This document shows positions 11,188 to 22,700 of a stretch of DNA of 64,000 nucleotides, one piece after another. Made by a program: the position numbers and the translations under genes. Positions within the stretch are counted from its first letter, which is position 1, and the number at the start of each line of letters is the position of its first letter. This stretch comes from Pseudozyma flocculosa PF-1 (lineage: Eukaryota > Basidiomycota > Ustilaginomycetes > Ustilaginales > Ustilaginaceae): assembly GCF_000417875.1 (NCBI RefSeq), contig NW_006920892.1, forward strand, positions 183,323 to 247,322. Reading direction: 5' to 3'. The notes under the pieces were generated by a model. It was not told the DNA's origin. It searched no databases and saw only the letters and a program-made list of their open reading frames with translations.

Positions 11188-14100
11188 GACGGGCAACTTT
11201 GGATGAGGTTTGCTCTTGGAGAGGGGGGGTGTTGGGTGGTGGCGGTCCTTGGCAAAGACGGAAATGGGCACGCTGGGCGAGGGCAGGGCAGGCGTCGTGT
11301 TGTTTTGCGTGCGAGCTGCTGGAACATGTGGAGCGAAGGGGCCGGGTGGCGTGCACAGACCTGGTGCAAAAACCGCTGGCTGGCTGGCCCTTGTCTCGGC
11401 CGTCAGGAGGCAGGCGCGAGCACCACCACCAGCAGGCCTGGTCTGTCCGGTCCAGCAAGCCAGCTTGCACTGGCCGGCGCTGGCCGAGGCTCTGCATGCC
11501 ACGCCACCACTCGCGAGGCTACGGTATGTACATGACGTACAAGTCGATCTGAGGCGCAATTCCTTAGGCTGTATTCTCTGGCCCTACTTTCGGGGAAGAG
11601 TCGCTCGGGCGGCGCCAAACAAAGCCAGAGCAGGCCAGGCCTGCTGGCGCAAGAGAGTGGCGAACTGGGCCGGCCCAGACGTAAGGCTCGAATAAGATGC
11701 CATGACGGTGACCCGACCAAGCTCGCACCCCGTTCGGCGCCATCGGTAGTAGCACATACCGTAGCGATCTGGACAAGTGCAGACCAGGCCAAGCGTGGTC
11801 CCTGTGGGCGGCGACAAAGGCGATCGCGGCCGCGAGCGGCGCACAAAGCGGGGGCCCGTGTCTGGTGGGGGCGCCATGGATGTACCTGCGACAGAAGCCT
11901 GTTCGCCGGCCGTACAGTATCCATCCCCGGAGGTGCTCTTCGATCTCTGGCTTGATGTGCGATGCGTAACGGAAACAGCCACCGATGGCCGCCCCGACGC
12001 CCGACCCCAGCTCGGCCGTCGCGCATCCTTTCGTCCAAGCCCCACCCCCCCGTTGGCACACCAAGAGGCGGCTTGATGCCAGGGCCGGGTCAGCATCGCG
12101 CGGAGCGGTCGCATCGGATGAAGCCGAGAGGTCGCAAACAGGTCAGCTCGCTCGACGGTGCGTGTACGGGCCGGCGCGGCGGGGGTCACGTTCCGCAGAC
12201 TGGACAACGCTGTCGACGAAACTCGACAACGGGGTGGGACCATGGCCGAGCCACCTCATGCGGACAAGCCGAGGCGTCGAGAGGGCATGCGTCCATGGTC
12301 ATCGCTGTGTCGGTCGCTGGCCGCCCTTGACCTACCTGCTTTCTGGCGACTAGGGGTGCGCCAACATCGGCTCGGTCCGCAGCCAGGGGCAAGAAGGCTG
12401 TACGTGTAGCGCTGGCAGGCCAGGCAGTAGGCAGGTCGTCGGGCTATCCGCTTTCCGGTCGTGCTGGACAGCAAACCCTTGCCTCGAGTTGCTTCCGATC
12501 CATACGACGGTCAGACTCCGTGCTTCGGGGCGGCGCTCAGAGCCAAGAGTAGTGTTGGGCCAGCAAAGCAAGGCAACGCTGGATGTTGGCGTCGCCGTCC
12601 CAACGGAGCTACATACACAGGGCAGGGGTTTGAGGCTAGGTGGCAAAAGAGTTGGCCGAGGCAGGAAGGCGTTTGATCCCCGGCCGCAGCAAGACGACCA
12701 ACGTAGCCTTCCGCTGCTTTGCGACGAGGCCGTCGTACTACGGCCACCGGTAAGCCCGGGCGAGGATGGAGACAGGCAAGGCCGGACGATGGCCGAGCAA
12801 CCGTACCGTATGTAGGCTCCGCCCTTGCTTGCCCGCCTGCTCTTAGTCCCTGGCGCCCGGTCTGGCGGCGAGGCTAGGGTCCCCGCGCGGGATCGGCGTT
12901 GGCGCGCCTGCCTGCATCTCTAGGTGCGTCTTGTGCGAGGCGAGGGATCGACGCCGGGCATGTTCCTCAGACATGCCGCAGCTCAGACACATCGAACACA
13001 TCCTCGGCAGGACGCCGATACATGCTCGCTCGCCCGCCATCGGCTGCTTGCTTGGTCCCGAGGGCCTGCTCCGACCCATCGATCTGTTTGTCGTGGCTAC
13101 GGGGTGGTGTAGGGTGGCGCTGGTTCCCGGTCTCACAAACGCAGGCCAACCTCGGTCTGGCCCACCCACAAACAGCCTACGAGCAGCTGCGCGAGGCGGC
13201 CTTGCTCGGGCCAGCCGATGTATCCTTGTGTGCGGCGTTGCGCCCTAGCCTGCCGTGCACGCTTGCAGAGCGCAGGTACAGACGCACGTCGTTTGCAGCT
13301 GCATACAACGCCCCGGGCCTCTTACATACTTCTATCTGTACGTCTGTCTACAGCTCGATCTCGGACCGGCGGGGCGTCAGCAGCCAGCGCAGTGCGCCTT
13401 TTAGTCGCGACCGCCGCCACCGCCGCCGCTCCTACCTGCCCCTGCCTGCTGGTAGCCGTTGGTGAAGCCAACCAAGCCAGGGGGTTGGACCTCTCCTGGG
13501 ACCCCGAGGCAAGCGCCTGTGCGCAACCACCGTCATATGATACGTATGGCATCGTGACCGGCCTGCTGCTGTCGTGCGGTCAGCCGGTACCTTGAGCGAA
13601 ACCCGAACAGGCTCGGTCATGGCGAGGTAGAGAGAGATCTAGAGAGAGATCTAGAGAGAGGCTGGCCACCGCAGTGCCCTCTCGGGGTTTGGCTTCTTCC
13701 AAACGCTGCCCACCCGCTGCGCCAGCGAGACGACGACCCAAGCTGCTCCAAGGCGGCTGGCTGCCACCCACCTCGACACTCTGTGACTCTAACCTACATA
13801 CATCTGCCTCCTTCTGTACTGTACTCTCGCTGCTCACCACCAGCCAAGAGGGCCTCTTCTCTCCTTTCTTCGCCTTTTCGCAGCGGGTGCACCACCCTCT
13901 CGCTTCCAGTGTCAAGCTCCGAGGCGTCGACCATCACCACACTCTCTGACTCCGCTGGCTCGGCGTCATCCTTCCTTTTCACTACCCTCGCCCGACACCT
14001 CGGTCCAGCCCCCCTGTCGCTTGTCTGCCTGCCTTGAGCGCCCGCGCTGCCGGCTCGGCAATCTGTGGGGACAGCCGCCGACAAGATTCCGTCCTCGTGC

Positions 14101-15846
14101 CGTGGCTACAGCACCTACCTGCCCTCCTCTTGTGCCGTCCTGTGTCAAGACAAGGGTCGACTGTCTCGGGGCCACACGTACTGGCGGATCAGAGCTAGAA
14201 GAGGTGGCGACGGCGGAAGCGATAGCACCACTCTATCTGCCAGCCAAATAACCCTAGCCTCTCGAACCCACGCAGCACGCAGCAAGAAGAGCTTCGAATT
14301 ACGCCCAGCTCAATCGATTCTGCAGCGCAGCGGAGCCCGACGGCGACCTCGACGCCTCTCCCTCGCGCTCTCTCTTCCCGCCCTCGCTCTCTCTCTGCCA
14401 CCCCTCGTCGCCCCTCTCTGCCAACCCTCCTCACCCTCTCTACCGTCTGTCCTTGGCCCTGGTGCCGCGCCCGGCTGGTTCCAATCGACACGCCCGTACG
14501 CCAACCAAAACAGACTTTGCTGCCCTCGATTGACCGAGCGACCGACCGACCGACCGGCCGGCCGACAGGACAACTGACCGGCACAAAGCAAACGGCTGAG
14601 GCTACAGAGTGCCTCTGCGCGTACCGCTGCTGCCGCCCGACCAGTCCCGCCTGGCAGTGTCCGACATTGTCGCCCGCGCGTTCTTACGTATCCAGCTCCA
14701 AGCTCCACTGTGGCCACTGAGCCTACAGCACGAGCCTCGGTCGACGCCAACCACCTGCGCTGGCCCGCACAAGCGTCGGAGGTTGTAGCAAGCAGGCAGG
14801 CTCTAGATTGCCATTCAGTGACCGCCTCTGCGAGTACCGGTGACTACGGCACGGTCAGAGGGCGCACCGGGCTGTGCGTGTGGCTTTCCCACACTACACT
14901 ACCATCATCATCGTCCCCCACGACGGTCAGCCCCGACACATACGGCCTGGCATCTACATACATACACCTTCAGCATACGCCCGCAGAGCCCAACAAAAGA
15001 GAGCCGACCCTCAGGTAGCTCTTGCCTCAGCCAGTCGACCAGTGCCCGAGCCCGGAACGGCAAGGTGAAAGCGACCCTTTGCCCCTCTGTCCCCGCCGCC
15101 ACACTACCACATCACTCTATCTCTCGGCGCAGGGCGGCGGCGTGGCGGCGTGGAACGGGTGTCGATCTACAGCATCGCACAGCAGATTCACGCAAAGAGG
15201 AGGAGGGGTGGCAGCCTGGGCCAAGTACGCTCGGTTTTCATCAAGCTCGGCTTTCACCGCCCATCTGCCTCTCGACCAGCTTAAGGCTACTTTGTGCGAC
15301 CTTTATTGGACTCGCCTCTGCCTCGCGCCGCGCCCAGCCAAGTCTTGAGTCGTAACGTACGTTTCTCGGTGCGCGTGGATGTCACGTCGGGACCGCACAG
15401 ATTGACACATTCCTAACACGCTAACCTGCCACCGTACCTTCGCGCCGCCCAGCGCCGACGCCAGCTAGGTAGAACATCCCAACCGGCCACGACGGTCCTA
15501 ACCCTTCGACGCCGCCGCCGCCGCCGCCGCCGCCGCTCCCGACGCCGCATCCGCCACGACTGCTCGCCGGCGCCACACGGCGACCTGCCGCGGTCCGTAA
15601 CCCATCAACCTGCCCGACGCCTTGGCTGCCGCCCGACACTCGTCATCGGCCTCGCCATCCTCGATCTTTCTCTTTCTTCAACCTCTACCTCGCATCAGCA
15701 CGGCACAGCACGGCACATCGCCGCACTCACGCCGCAGGCCGTACGTGCAGGACGGCCGCGTCTGCCCTCCCACGCCGTCGACTCGGCCGCACTTGGCCCG
15801 GTACAGACCGCTCCGGCACGCCGAGACGGAGACAGAAGACTCGGCC
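11188..15846. promoter_or_regulatory. 4.7-kb gene-free region between ESS1 and the SSUH2-like gene
   Basis: No open frame here has domain-like content, and none lines up across plausible introns. The two flanking genes point away from it. From about 13.8 kb onwards the plus strand is strongly pyrimidine-rich, which suggests a long promoter and leader for the SSUH2-like gene. Seen directly: a 12-base AGAGAGAGATCT repeat, a GGC/CCG run near 15512-15536, and several TACATAC motifs. A small non-coding RNA could be missed. Confidence 0.45.
13628..13661. repeat. 12-bp tandem repeat, about three copies
   Basis: The unit AGAGAGAGATCT is repeated almost perfectly in gene-free DNA. No function is apparent. 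Confidence 0.75.
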
Positions 15847-17903
15847 ATGCCCGCCCGCCCACAGTGGAACATGAGGTTTGCGGCCTCCGCTTCGACTTCC
15901 GCACCGACGTCGGCCTCGCACTCGACTACGACCTCAACCTCGAACTCGACCTCGACCTCGACCCCAACTGCCACCTCGTCCGCCTCTTCGCCCAAGTCAT
16001 CCTTTCGGTCGGACAGCATCGACACGGTCGATGAGGGCCGCCAGGCGTCCGTCTCTTCATCCACCACGCCACTGCCAGCCTCGTCTCCAGCGCAACCGCA
16101 CAATCTTGCGTGGCTAGAGTCCAGCATGGTCAACCAGGTCAGCAGCCTCGACGTCGACCTCCAGGTCTGCGACTCGGTCCAGCATGACGCGCCCAGCCTG
16201 TTTGGACTGCGCAGAAAGATCGCCGCTGCACTGCCCCAGCTCGGCTTCGACGACGACTTTGGCGGCGGCGGCGGCGGCATCGCAGCGCGCAGAAAGAGGT
16301 CGCGCTCTCGACCCGCCGGCGGCGACTCGATCAACAACATCGCCATCGACCTCGCCAACGCCGAGGACACGATGGGCACCGAGGCGCCCTTCCACATCGT
16401 GACCCCGTCGACGCGGGACGGCAGCAGCACCTCGGGCCTCTCGCCCTTTGCCTCGTCGCATAGCAACGCAAAGCACATGGCCAAGCTCGAGCGGGAGCTC
16501 CAGGAGCGCGAAAAGGACTACGAGGTCCAGCTGCTCAGCCGCTTCGAGATCTCGGAGCTCAACATGGACGTCTACACAGAGCAACGTACGGGCGAGTGGG
16601 TGCAGAGGGGAGCCGCGCCGCCGCATGGTGAGCACGCGTTCCGAGACTGCCGAGTTGGAGAGATGCCGCGATTGCCCCCATACTCATGCCGACGGCAACC
16701 CCGCCTCTGCTTCCTCTGCTTGTTCCTTCGCCGCCGCCCCCCGCAGCCGAACCCGCGGATACGTTGCCACGCATCTTTAGCCCGTGGGACATCGGCGTCG
16801 ACACCAAGGCTATCATCCGGCGCAACAAGCTGCGCTCGTTTGTGGAGCTGGTCGACTCGACGACGGCCGTCAGGTGCCCGGACTGCGACACCTACACGGA
16901 TCGCGAGGCGGGCTTCCGCTTCCACTGCGAGCCTTGCGAGACGTGCGCCTCGACGGGCCTGGTCAAGATGGTCTACGTCGTCTGCGTGACGCTGCGGCAC
17001 TCGAAGTTCCTGCCCCTCTTCTTGCCCCTGGCCCACCTTGGCGGCTGGTTCCAGGACTCGATCCGCACCTATCTGTGCACTCCGGAGCAGCACATCCACC
17101 CTGCGCTGCTGCAGCACAAGGCCATGGAGGCGATCCGCTCGTCGGCCTACCGCGTCGGCATCGCCCACGCGCGCCAGCACGATGCGCGGCTGCTGTGCGT
17201 CAAGGCGACGCTGCACAAGCGGAGCTGCAACAGCGTCGTCGTCCTGCACCGCCCCCACGGCACGCTGCGCACGTTTGACGTGACCGACTCCGGCCAGCTC
17301 AAGGTCGGATCCAACACCGAGGACGCCATCCGCATCCGCCAGACGCCCGGCTTGACGCGGTTGCTGGCCCCGTACCCGCTCGTGGCCCGCATCGACGGGC
17401 TGCACCAGCTCGTCGGCATCGACCGGCTGGTCGAGACGACGCGACGCACTGTGTGGAAGCAGTACACGATCCCGCTCGACGCTCCCGCCGCCGGGGCCAC
17501 GGGAAGCGGGATGGTGGCGCCCTCGTCGCCGCGCACCACCATCTCCGAGACGTCGACCCTCTACCCGTCCCAGGCCGTCCCTCGTTCGGCCGGTGGATCG
17601 TCGATCATGTCTTCGCCGTCGCCGCGTCTCGGGACGCTGAGGCTGGCCACGCGCAGTGCGATGGACCTTACGACGCCCGCGCGGGACAGGAGCAACTTTA
17701 CCGTCGACTCGAGCTCGGTGTCGTCCTTGCCTCAGGTGCCCTCGCCTCCCTTTTCGGCTCCCTTCCCGTCGTCTTCGTCGTCGTCGTCGTCTGGCGCGAG
17801 GAGCGGGGGCGCACGGTCCTTTTTCTCGCTGGGCAGGTCGACGATCAAGAAGAAAAAGTCGGCGTCGTTCCTCTCTGCGGGTCGCGAGGCGACGGTGCAA
17901 TAG
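15847..17903 (+). CDS. SSUH2-like cysteine-rich protein
   Basis: Two exons, 15847-16585 and 16747-17903, give 631 residues; the intron starts GTACGG and ends GCAG. The ATG starts MPARPQWNMRFAAS; the upstream frame is open but has no ATG. Residues 1-240 are Ser/Thr-rich with a basic patch RRKRSRSR. The second exon holds the conserved part: PRIFSPWDIGVD, a Cys cluster CxxC-x13-CxxC-x2-C near residues 290-312, then LVKMVYVVCVTLRHSKF, and a domain ending VVVLHRPHGTLRTFDV. The order (PR...WDI, Cys cluster, then a hydrophobic strand) recalls the SSUH2 family of metazoa, whose cysteines are DnaJ-like CxxCxGxG repeats. Here the cluster is smaller and lacks the Gly spacing. The C-terminal 130 residues are Ser-rich. 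The family call is by pattern only; the function is unknown. Confidence 0.6.
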
Positions 17904-18190
17904 TCGAGGGTGCACACCCTTCGTCACGGTCGCTTGCCGGATCCCCGTCCTCCAAGAAAGGGGAAGGGGTAGACGCCTCGCGTTCTTCCTCTTTCCTCTC
18001 TGTCTCTCTCCCTCTCAAAGCGCTCCAACGTCGAGCTCTACAACAACACCCGTTCCTCTTCGTCCCTGGGTCACCTCTGGTCTTCTCTCTGCCCTCTCAT
18101 CTCATCATCTGATCATCGTCACGATCGCCTCCCCGTCCCGTCCCAACCCGAGTCGGTCCTCTTCCCTCGTCCCACATCGTCTCCCATCTT

Positions 18191-18292
18191 CCCGCGTCAC
18201 ACGTCCATCTCCCCGCGTCACACGTCCATCTCCCCGCGTCACACGTCCATCTCCCCGCGTCACACGTCCATCTCTCCACGTCACAAGTCACT
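18191..18292. repeat. 21-bp tandem repeat, about five copies
   Basis: Copies start at 18191, 18212, 18233 and 18254, with a degenerate one at 18275. The unit begins CCCGCGTCACACGTCCATCT. It lies just past the SSUH2-like stop and may be within its 3' UTR. Confidence 0.85.
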
Positions 18293-18773
18293 CGCCACTC
18301 GAAACCCCCTGTATTTGTGTCTCTTCCCGCTGCCTCGCCGCTGAAACCCACACCCCAAACAACACCCTCCTTAGCTAACCCTCCCTATTCACTCGTTCAC
18401 TCGTTCATTCGTCCCGGGCATCCCATTGTCACCGAGTCGCTTTCTGTCCTTGTCGAATACACTAATGGTACGACGCAACCCAACTCAGAACGCACCGCAT
18501 CCCATCCCAACGCATCGCATCTCATCGCAGCGGCGTCCTCGATCCTCGGTCCGGAACCAGACGTGGGACATGCCCAGCTCGAGGCATTAGATGTGGCACT
18601 TCCATCATGTCCAGTCCGAGCCGACGCTGCTCTCCTGATGCGACACCGACATCGCGCCGGAAGAGTACAGGGCCATGGGAGGTCAAAGCAGTTGAAATGT
18701 GGCTCTGGGCGGTAGTTAGCTGCCAAGTCATCCTTGGCAGGTACCTTGGCGGCCGTCCCGCAATGAGTACCGT

Positions 18774-19103
18774 GGCGGCACCTTGGCGGGGCATCCCAAG
18801 GAAATCGTGGTCGAACCTGCTTGCCAGCACGATGGCCGCCGACATCCTGTAATGTCCGCTTGGGCGGGCTGCTCTGCATGTCCAACCATCGATTGCAAAA
18901 CAAGTGAACGACTCCACTGCCACTACTGCGATGCTCCAACAGCCAATCTACTCGTCCGACTCTGGGAAGCACCTGATCGACGGTAGAGGAAGAAGGGATG
19001 CCAGCCTGAATGGTGTAGAGCAGTGCAAAGCGTGGAGAGACGACTGTCAGCAAGCCGCAACCGGACAGTGGACATCGCACTCTGATCTCGCCAAGGTGCC
19101 GCC
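18774..19103. repeat. 330-bp segment bounded by a perfect 15-bp inverted repeat
   Basis: GGCGGCACCTTGGCG at 18774-18788 is the exact reverse complement of 19089-19103. The core CGCCAAGGTGCC recurs twice at 51314-51363. No clear target-site duplication flanks it and no coding content lies inside, so calling it a transposon relic is only a suggestion. Confidence 0.45.
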
Positions 19104-19715
19104 AGCATCGCCTTGGTAGCATCGCCCACTAGCCATGTTTCTTCTGCTTCGAGTGCCGACGACGTTGGCGGCTATCTTTGGCGAGATCCTGAGCTCTGCT
19201 TGACGCGCACTACCGCCAGGGGTTTGTCAAGGCGACGTCGGCGGCATCGCGACGGCGCCGACGTCGCATCGTCTTGTACCACCGCCCGCTTACCCCACCT
19301 GCGATTTGTGCGCTTTGACTCCCGACACAAAGAGATAGGGAAAGGGCCGCAAGGAATCGCGTCGATGTCCTTCTTTCATTGCCATGCCGTCCGTCGTGCA
19401 AAGAGAGTCCGAGAGAGTACAGAAACATGTCCCTGAAGAAGCGCGAGCGGCGTGGGTAGATGCGCGAAGAGCAGAAGCATGGACAAGGGGGGAGCAAGCG
19501 AACAGGACATGTCTAGGAAAACGAAGGTGGCAATGTGTGTGCGGGAGCGTGGGAGGCAGCAGAAGAAGCGGTGGTGGTGGTGGTGACGAGGCCGCTGCAT
19601 GACGAGGCGCGGCGTGGCGTAGCGTGGCGTGACGAAAGGCGTGACGAAGGACGTCGTGTATGTACAAAGGCTGGGGTCGAGACGTCGGCCAGGTTTCCGA
19701 CGGCCGGTGCGAAGG

Positions 19716-22700
19716 CTACTGCTCCTTCTGCAGCTCCTGCATCTGCACCAGGTCGGCGTAGATGCCCTTTTTGGCCATGAGCGTCTTGTGGTCGCCCGCC
19801 TCGGCGACGACGCCATCCTTGAGGCAAAAGATGCGGTCGGCGCGCGAAATGGTGCTGAGGCGGTGCGCAATGGCAATCGTGGTGCGGCCGCGCGACGCCT
19901 TGTCGAGCGCCTCCTGCACCACCTTTTCCGAGTCCGAGTCGAGGGCGCTCGTCGCCTCGTCGAGCAGCAGGATCTTTGGGTTGCGGATCAGCGCGCGCGC
20001 GATGGCGATGCGCTGCTTCTGCCCGCCCGAGAGCTGCGTGCCCTTGCCTCCCACCTCGGTGTCCCACTTGTCCGGCAGCGACTCGATAAAGCTCAGGATG
20101 TTGGCCTGCGCCGCCGCCTCGCGCAGCTGCTCCTTTGTCACCGTGTCGGCGTCCTCAAACGCGCCCAGTCGGATGTTGAACTCGATGGTACCGTCGTAGA
20201 GCGTCGGCTCCTGCGAGACGAGCGCCATATGCTTGCGGATCTCCTTGAGGTTGAGCTCCGTCAGATCGTGGCCGTCAATCTTGACCGAGCCGGAGACGGT
20301 GTCGTAGAAGCGCTGGATCAGCTGGATCGTCGTCGACTTTCCGCAACCGCTGCCTCCCACCAGGGCGCAGTATGTGCCCGGCTTGATGTCGAGCGTCAGG
20401 CCGCGCAGCACGCGCACCGAGGTCCGCGTCGGGTAGCGGAAGTGGACGTCCTGCAGCTGGACGTGGCCCGCGACCTGATCGAGCACCTTGCCCTCGCTCG
20501 ACTCCGAGTCAATTTCGGGCACCATGTCGAGAAGCTTGATACTGTCCCACGCCGCCGTCTTGGCGTTGGAGATGTCGGGCACAAAGTTGAAGACGTTGCC
20601 CGCCTGGATCGATCCGAAGACGACGGCGGTGAAGATGGTGAAGAACTGGCCCGAGCCGTACTCGCCGGTGCGCAGCAGCTGCGAGCCGTACCAGAATCCG
20701 AGCGAGATGACCCAGAACGACAGGGCCTGCGACAGCGAGTAGAGGGCATTGCCGTACAGGGCAGTGTTGCGCGAGATCCTTCCCGGTTCGCGCAGCTCCT
20801 CCCTGTAGATCTCGAGGCAGTTGTCCTCGCGCGTCAGCGAGGCGACGGTGCGGATGGCCGAGGCGGCCTCGCAGGCGCGCTGCGCCGAGCCCGAGTGGGC
20901 CTTTTTGATCTTGGCGTCCTTGAGGACGACGAGCTTGAGGCGGAAGAAGCCCGCCGAGAGCGTGAGCGGGATGCAGGCGATGACGACCAGCGCCAGCTTC
21001 CAGCCGTAGATGAGCGCGATGATGGAGCCCGTCAGCAGCGTCGACAGCGACTGGATGATGGTGCCGAGCGTGACGCCGACCAGGCCATTGATCTTCTGCG
21101 AGTTGTCGGCGAGCGAGTTGGAGAGCGAGCCGGACGAGTGGCCGTCCTCGTCGTGGTAGTGGACGTCGGCGCGGAGGTAGGCGGCGAAGCTGAGCCTGCG
21201 AAGGCGCTCCATGAGGATCGAGCTAGCCAACATCAGCGTGTTTGTCTGGATCGCGATGGCGACCGACGACAGGATGGCGATGACGAAAAAGTAGAGCGCC
21301 CACTTCTCGGATCCAGCCAGCATCGTGCTCCTCTGCGGTTCGGGGCATCGGCCGCCGCCGCTGCACAGCGAGTAGTTTTCGAGAGCGCGGCCGAACAGAA
21401 TGGAAAAGGCGGGGTAGGCGGCTCCCGAGGCGATCGAGGCGATGACGCCGGGCAGGTACAGCCGGACGAGCTGGTCGCGGTTGACCAAAGCCAGGCGGTA
21501 GAGTAGCCAGAAGATGCTGGGCACCTTTTCGCTGCCGGTGTCGCGGTCGGCCTCGCGCTTGGCCAGGATGGCGCTGGTGACACTCTGCTTGGACATGGCC
21601 CGGTCAAGGCCGGCGGGCATCTCTGCCTTGGCCTCCTCGCGGATGGCGTCCTTTTCGCCGCGGCTCAGCTGGCCCTTGAGCGCCAGCCCGGCATCGTCGG
21701 CGTTGCCAGCCGCGCTGAAGTCGTCGCTCTCGTAGAGGTTCTGGCTGTCGACGTTGGCCCGGATCCGCTGCGAGTCGACCAGCTGGGCGTAGGGGCCGGC
21801 GGCGGCGAGCAGGCTCTCGTGAGTGCCCGTCTCGAGGATGACGCCCTTGCCCATGACGACAATCTTGTCGGCCGTCTTGATGGTGCTGAGGCGGTGCGCG
21901 ATGGTGATCGTGGTCCTGCCCTCGCTGGCCTTTTCCAGAGCGTCCTGGACGACGGCTTCGGACTGGGTGTCGAGGGCGCTGGTGGCCTCGTCGAGAAGGA
22001 GGATGCGCGGGTTCTTGACAATGGCGCGCGCGATGGCGATGCGCTGCTTCTGACCACCAGAGAGAAGGAAGCCACGCTCGCCGACCATGGTCTTGTAGCC
22101 CTCGGGCAGCTGCGAGATGAAGCCGTGGGCGTTGGCCTTCTTGGCCGCCTCGACCACGAGCGCCTCCTTCTCCTCGGCCGAGGCATGCTCGAACGGCGTG
22201 TTGATCAAGCCGTGGGCGATGTTGCCGCGGATGTCGGTGGCGAACAGGGTGGGCTCCTGCGATACGAGGCCGATCTGGGTGCGCAGCCACTTGAGGTTGA
22301 GGGACTTGAGGTCGATGCCGTCCAGCGCGGCCACTCCCGCCAGCGGGTCGTAGAACCTCTCGACGAGCGAGACGATGGTGCTCTTGCCCGAACCAGAGGC
22401 TCCGACCAGCGCGGTGACCTTGCCGGCGGGCACGGTGAGGTTAAAGTTGTCGAGGATCGTCACGTCAGGTCGGGCAGGGTAGCTGAACTCGATGCCGGTG
22501 AAAGTCAGCTCGCCGTGGCACGAGTCGGGCTTGAGCCCGCTCGGGTCGGCCGAGTCGATGGCGGGCACGCGGTCGATGGTCTCAAACACCTTGGCACCGG
22601 CGCCAAAGGCGTACGAGAGCGCCTGCATGTTGGGCGCCATCATGGCCATGGAAAAGGCGCCGATAAGGATGGAAAAGATGACGTTCATGACGACGCCCGC

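Larger units (their letters stand above)
17904..19715. other. 1.8-kb convergent gene-free region
   Basis: This stretch lies between the stops of the SSUH2-like gene and the ABC transporter. It contains a 21-bp tandem repeat (18191-18292), a hairpin TGCCAAG/CTTGGCA (18721-18739), and a 15-bp inverted repeat at 18774-18788 and 19089-19103. No coding gene is supported. The repeats make a decayed non-autonomous element possible. Confidence 0.45.

Noticed and set aside
15622..15846. Extension of the SSUH2-like protein upstream of 15847
   Set aside because: The frame is open, but the only start would be TTG, and the sequence looks like leader DNA.
18191..18292. CRISPR array
   Set aside because: The repeats are directly adjacent with no unique spacers, and the genome is eukaryotic.
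18397..19122. A 241-codon open frame on the minus strand
   Set aside because: It runs through the inverted-repeat segment, has no recognisable protein pattern, and no start in good context.
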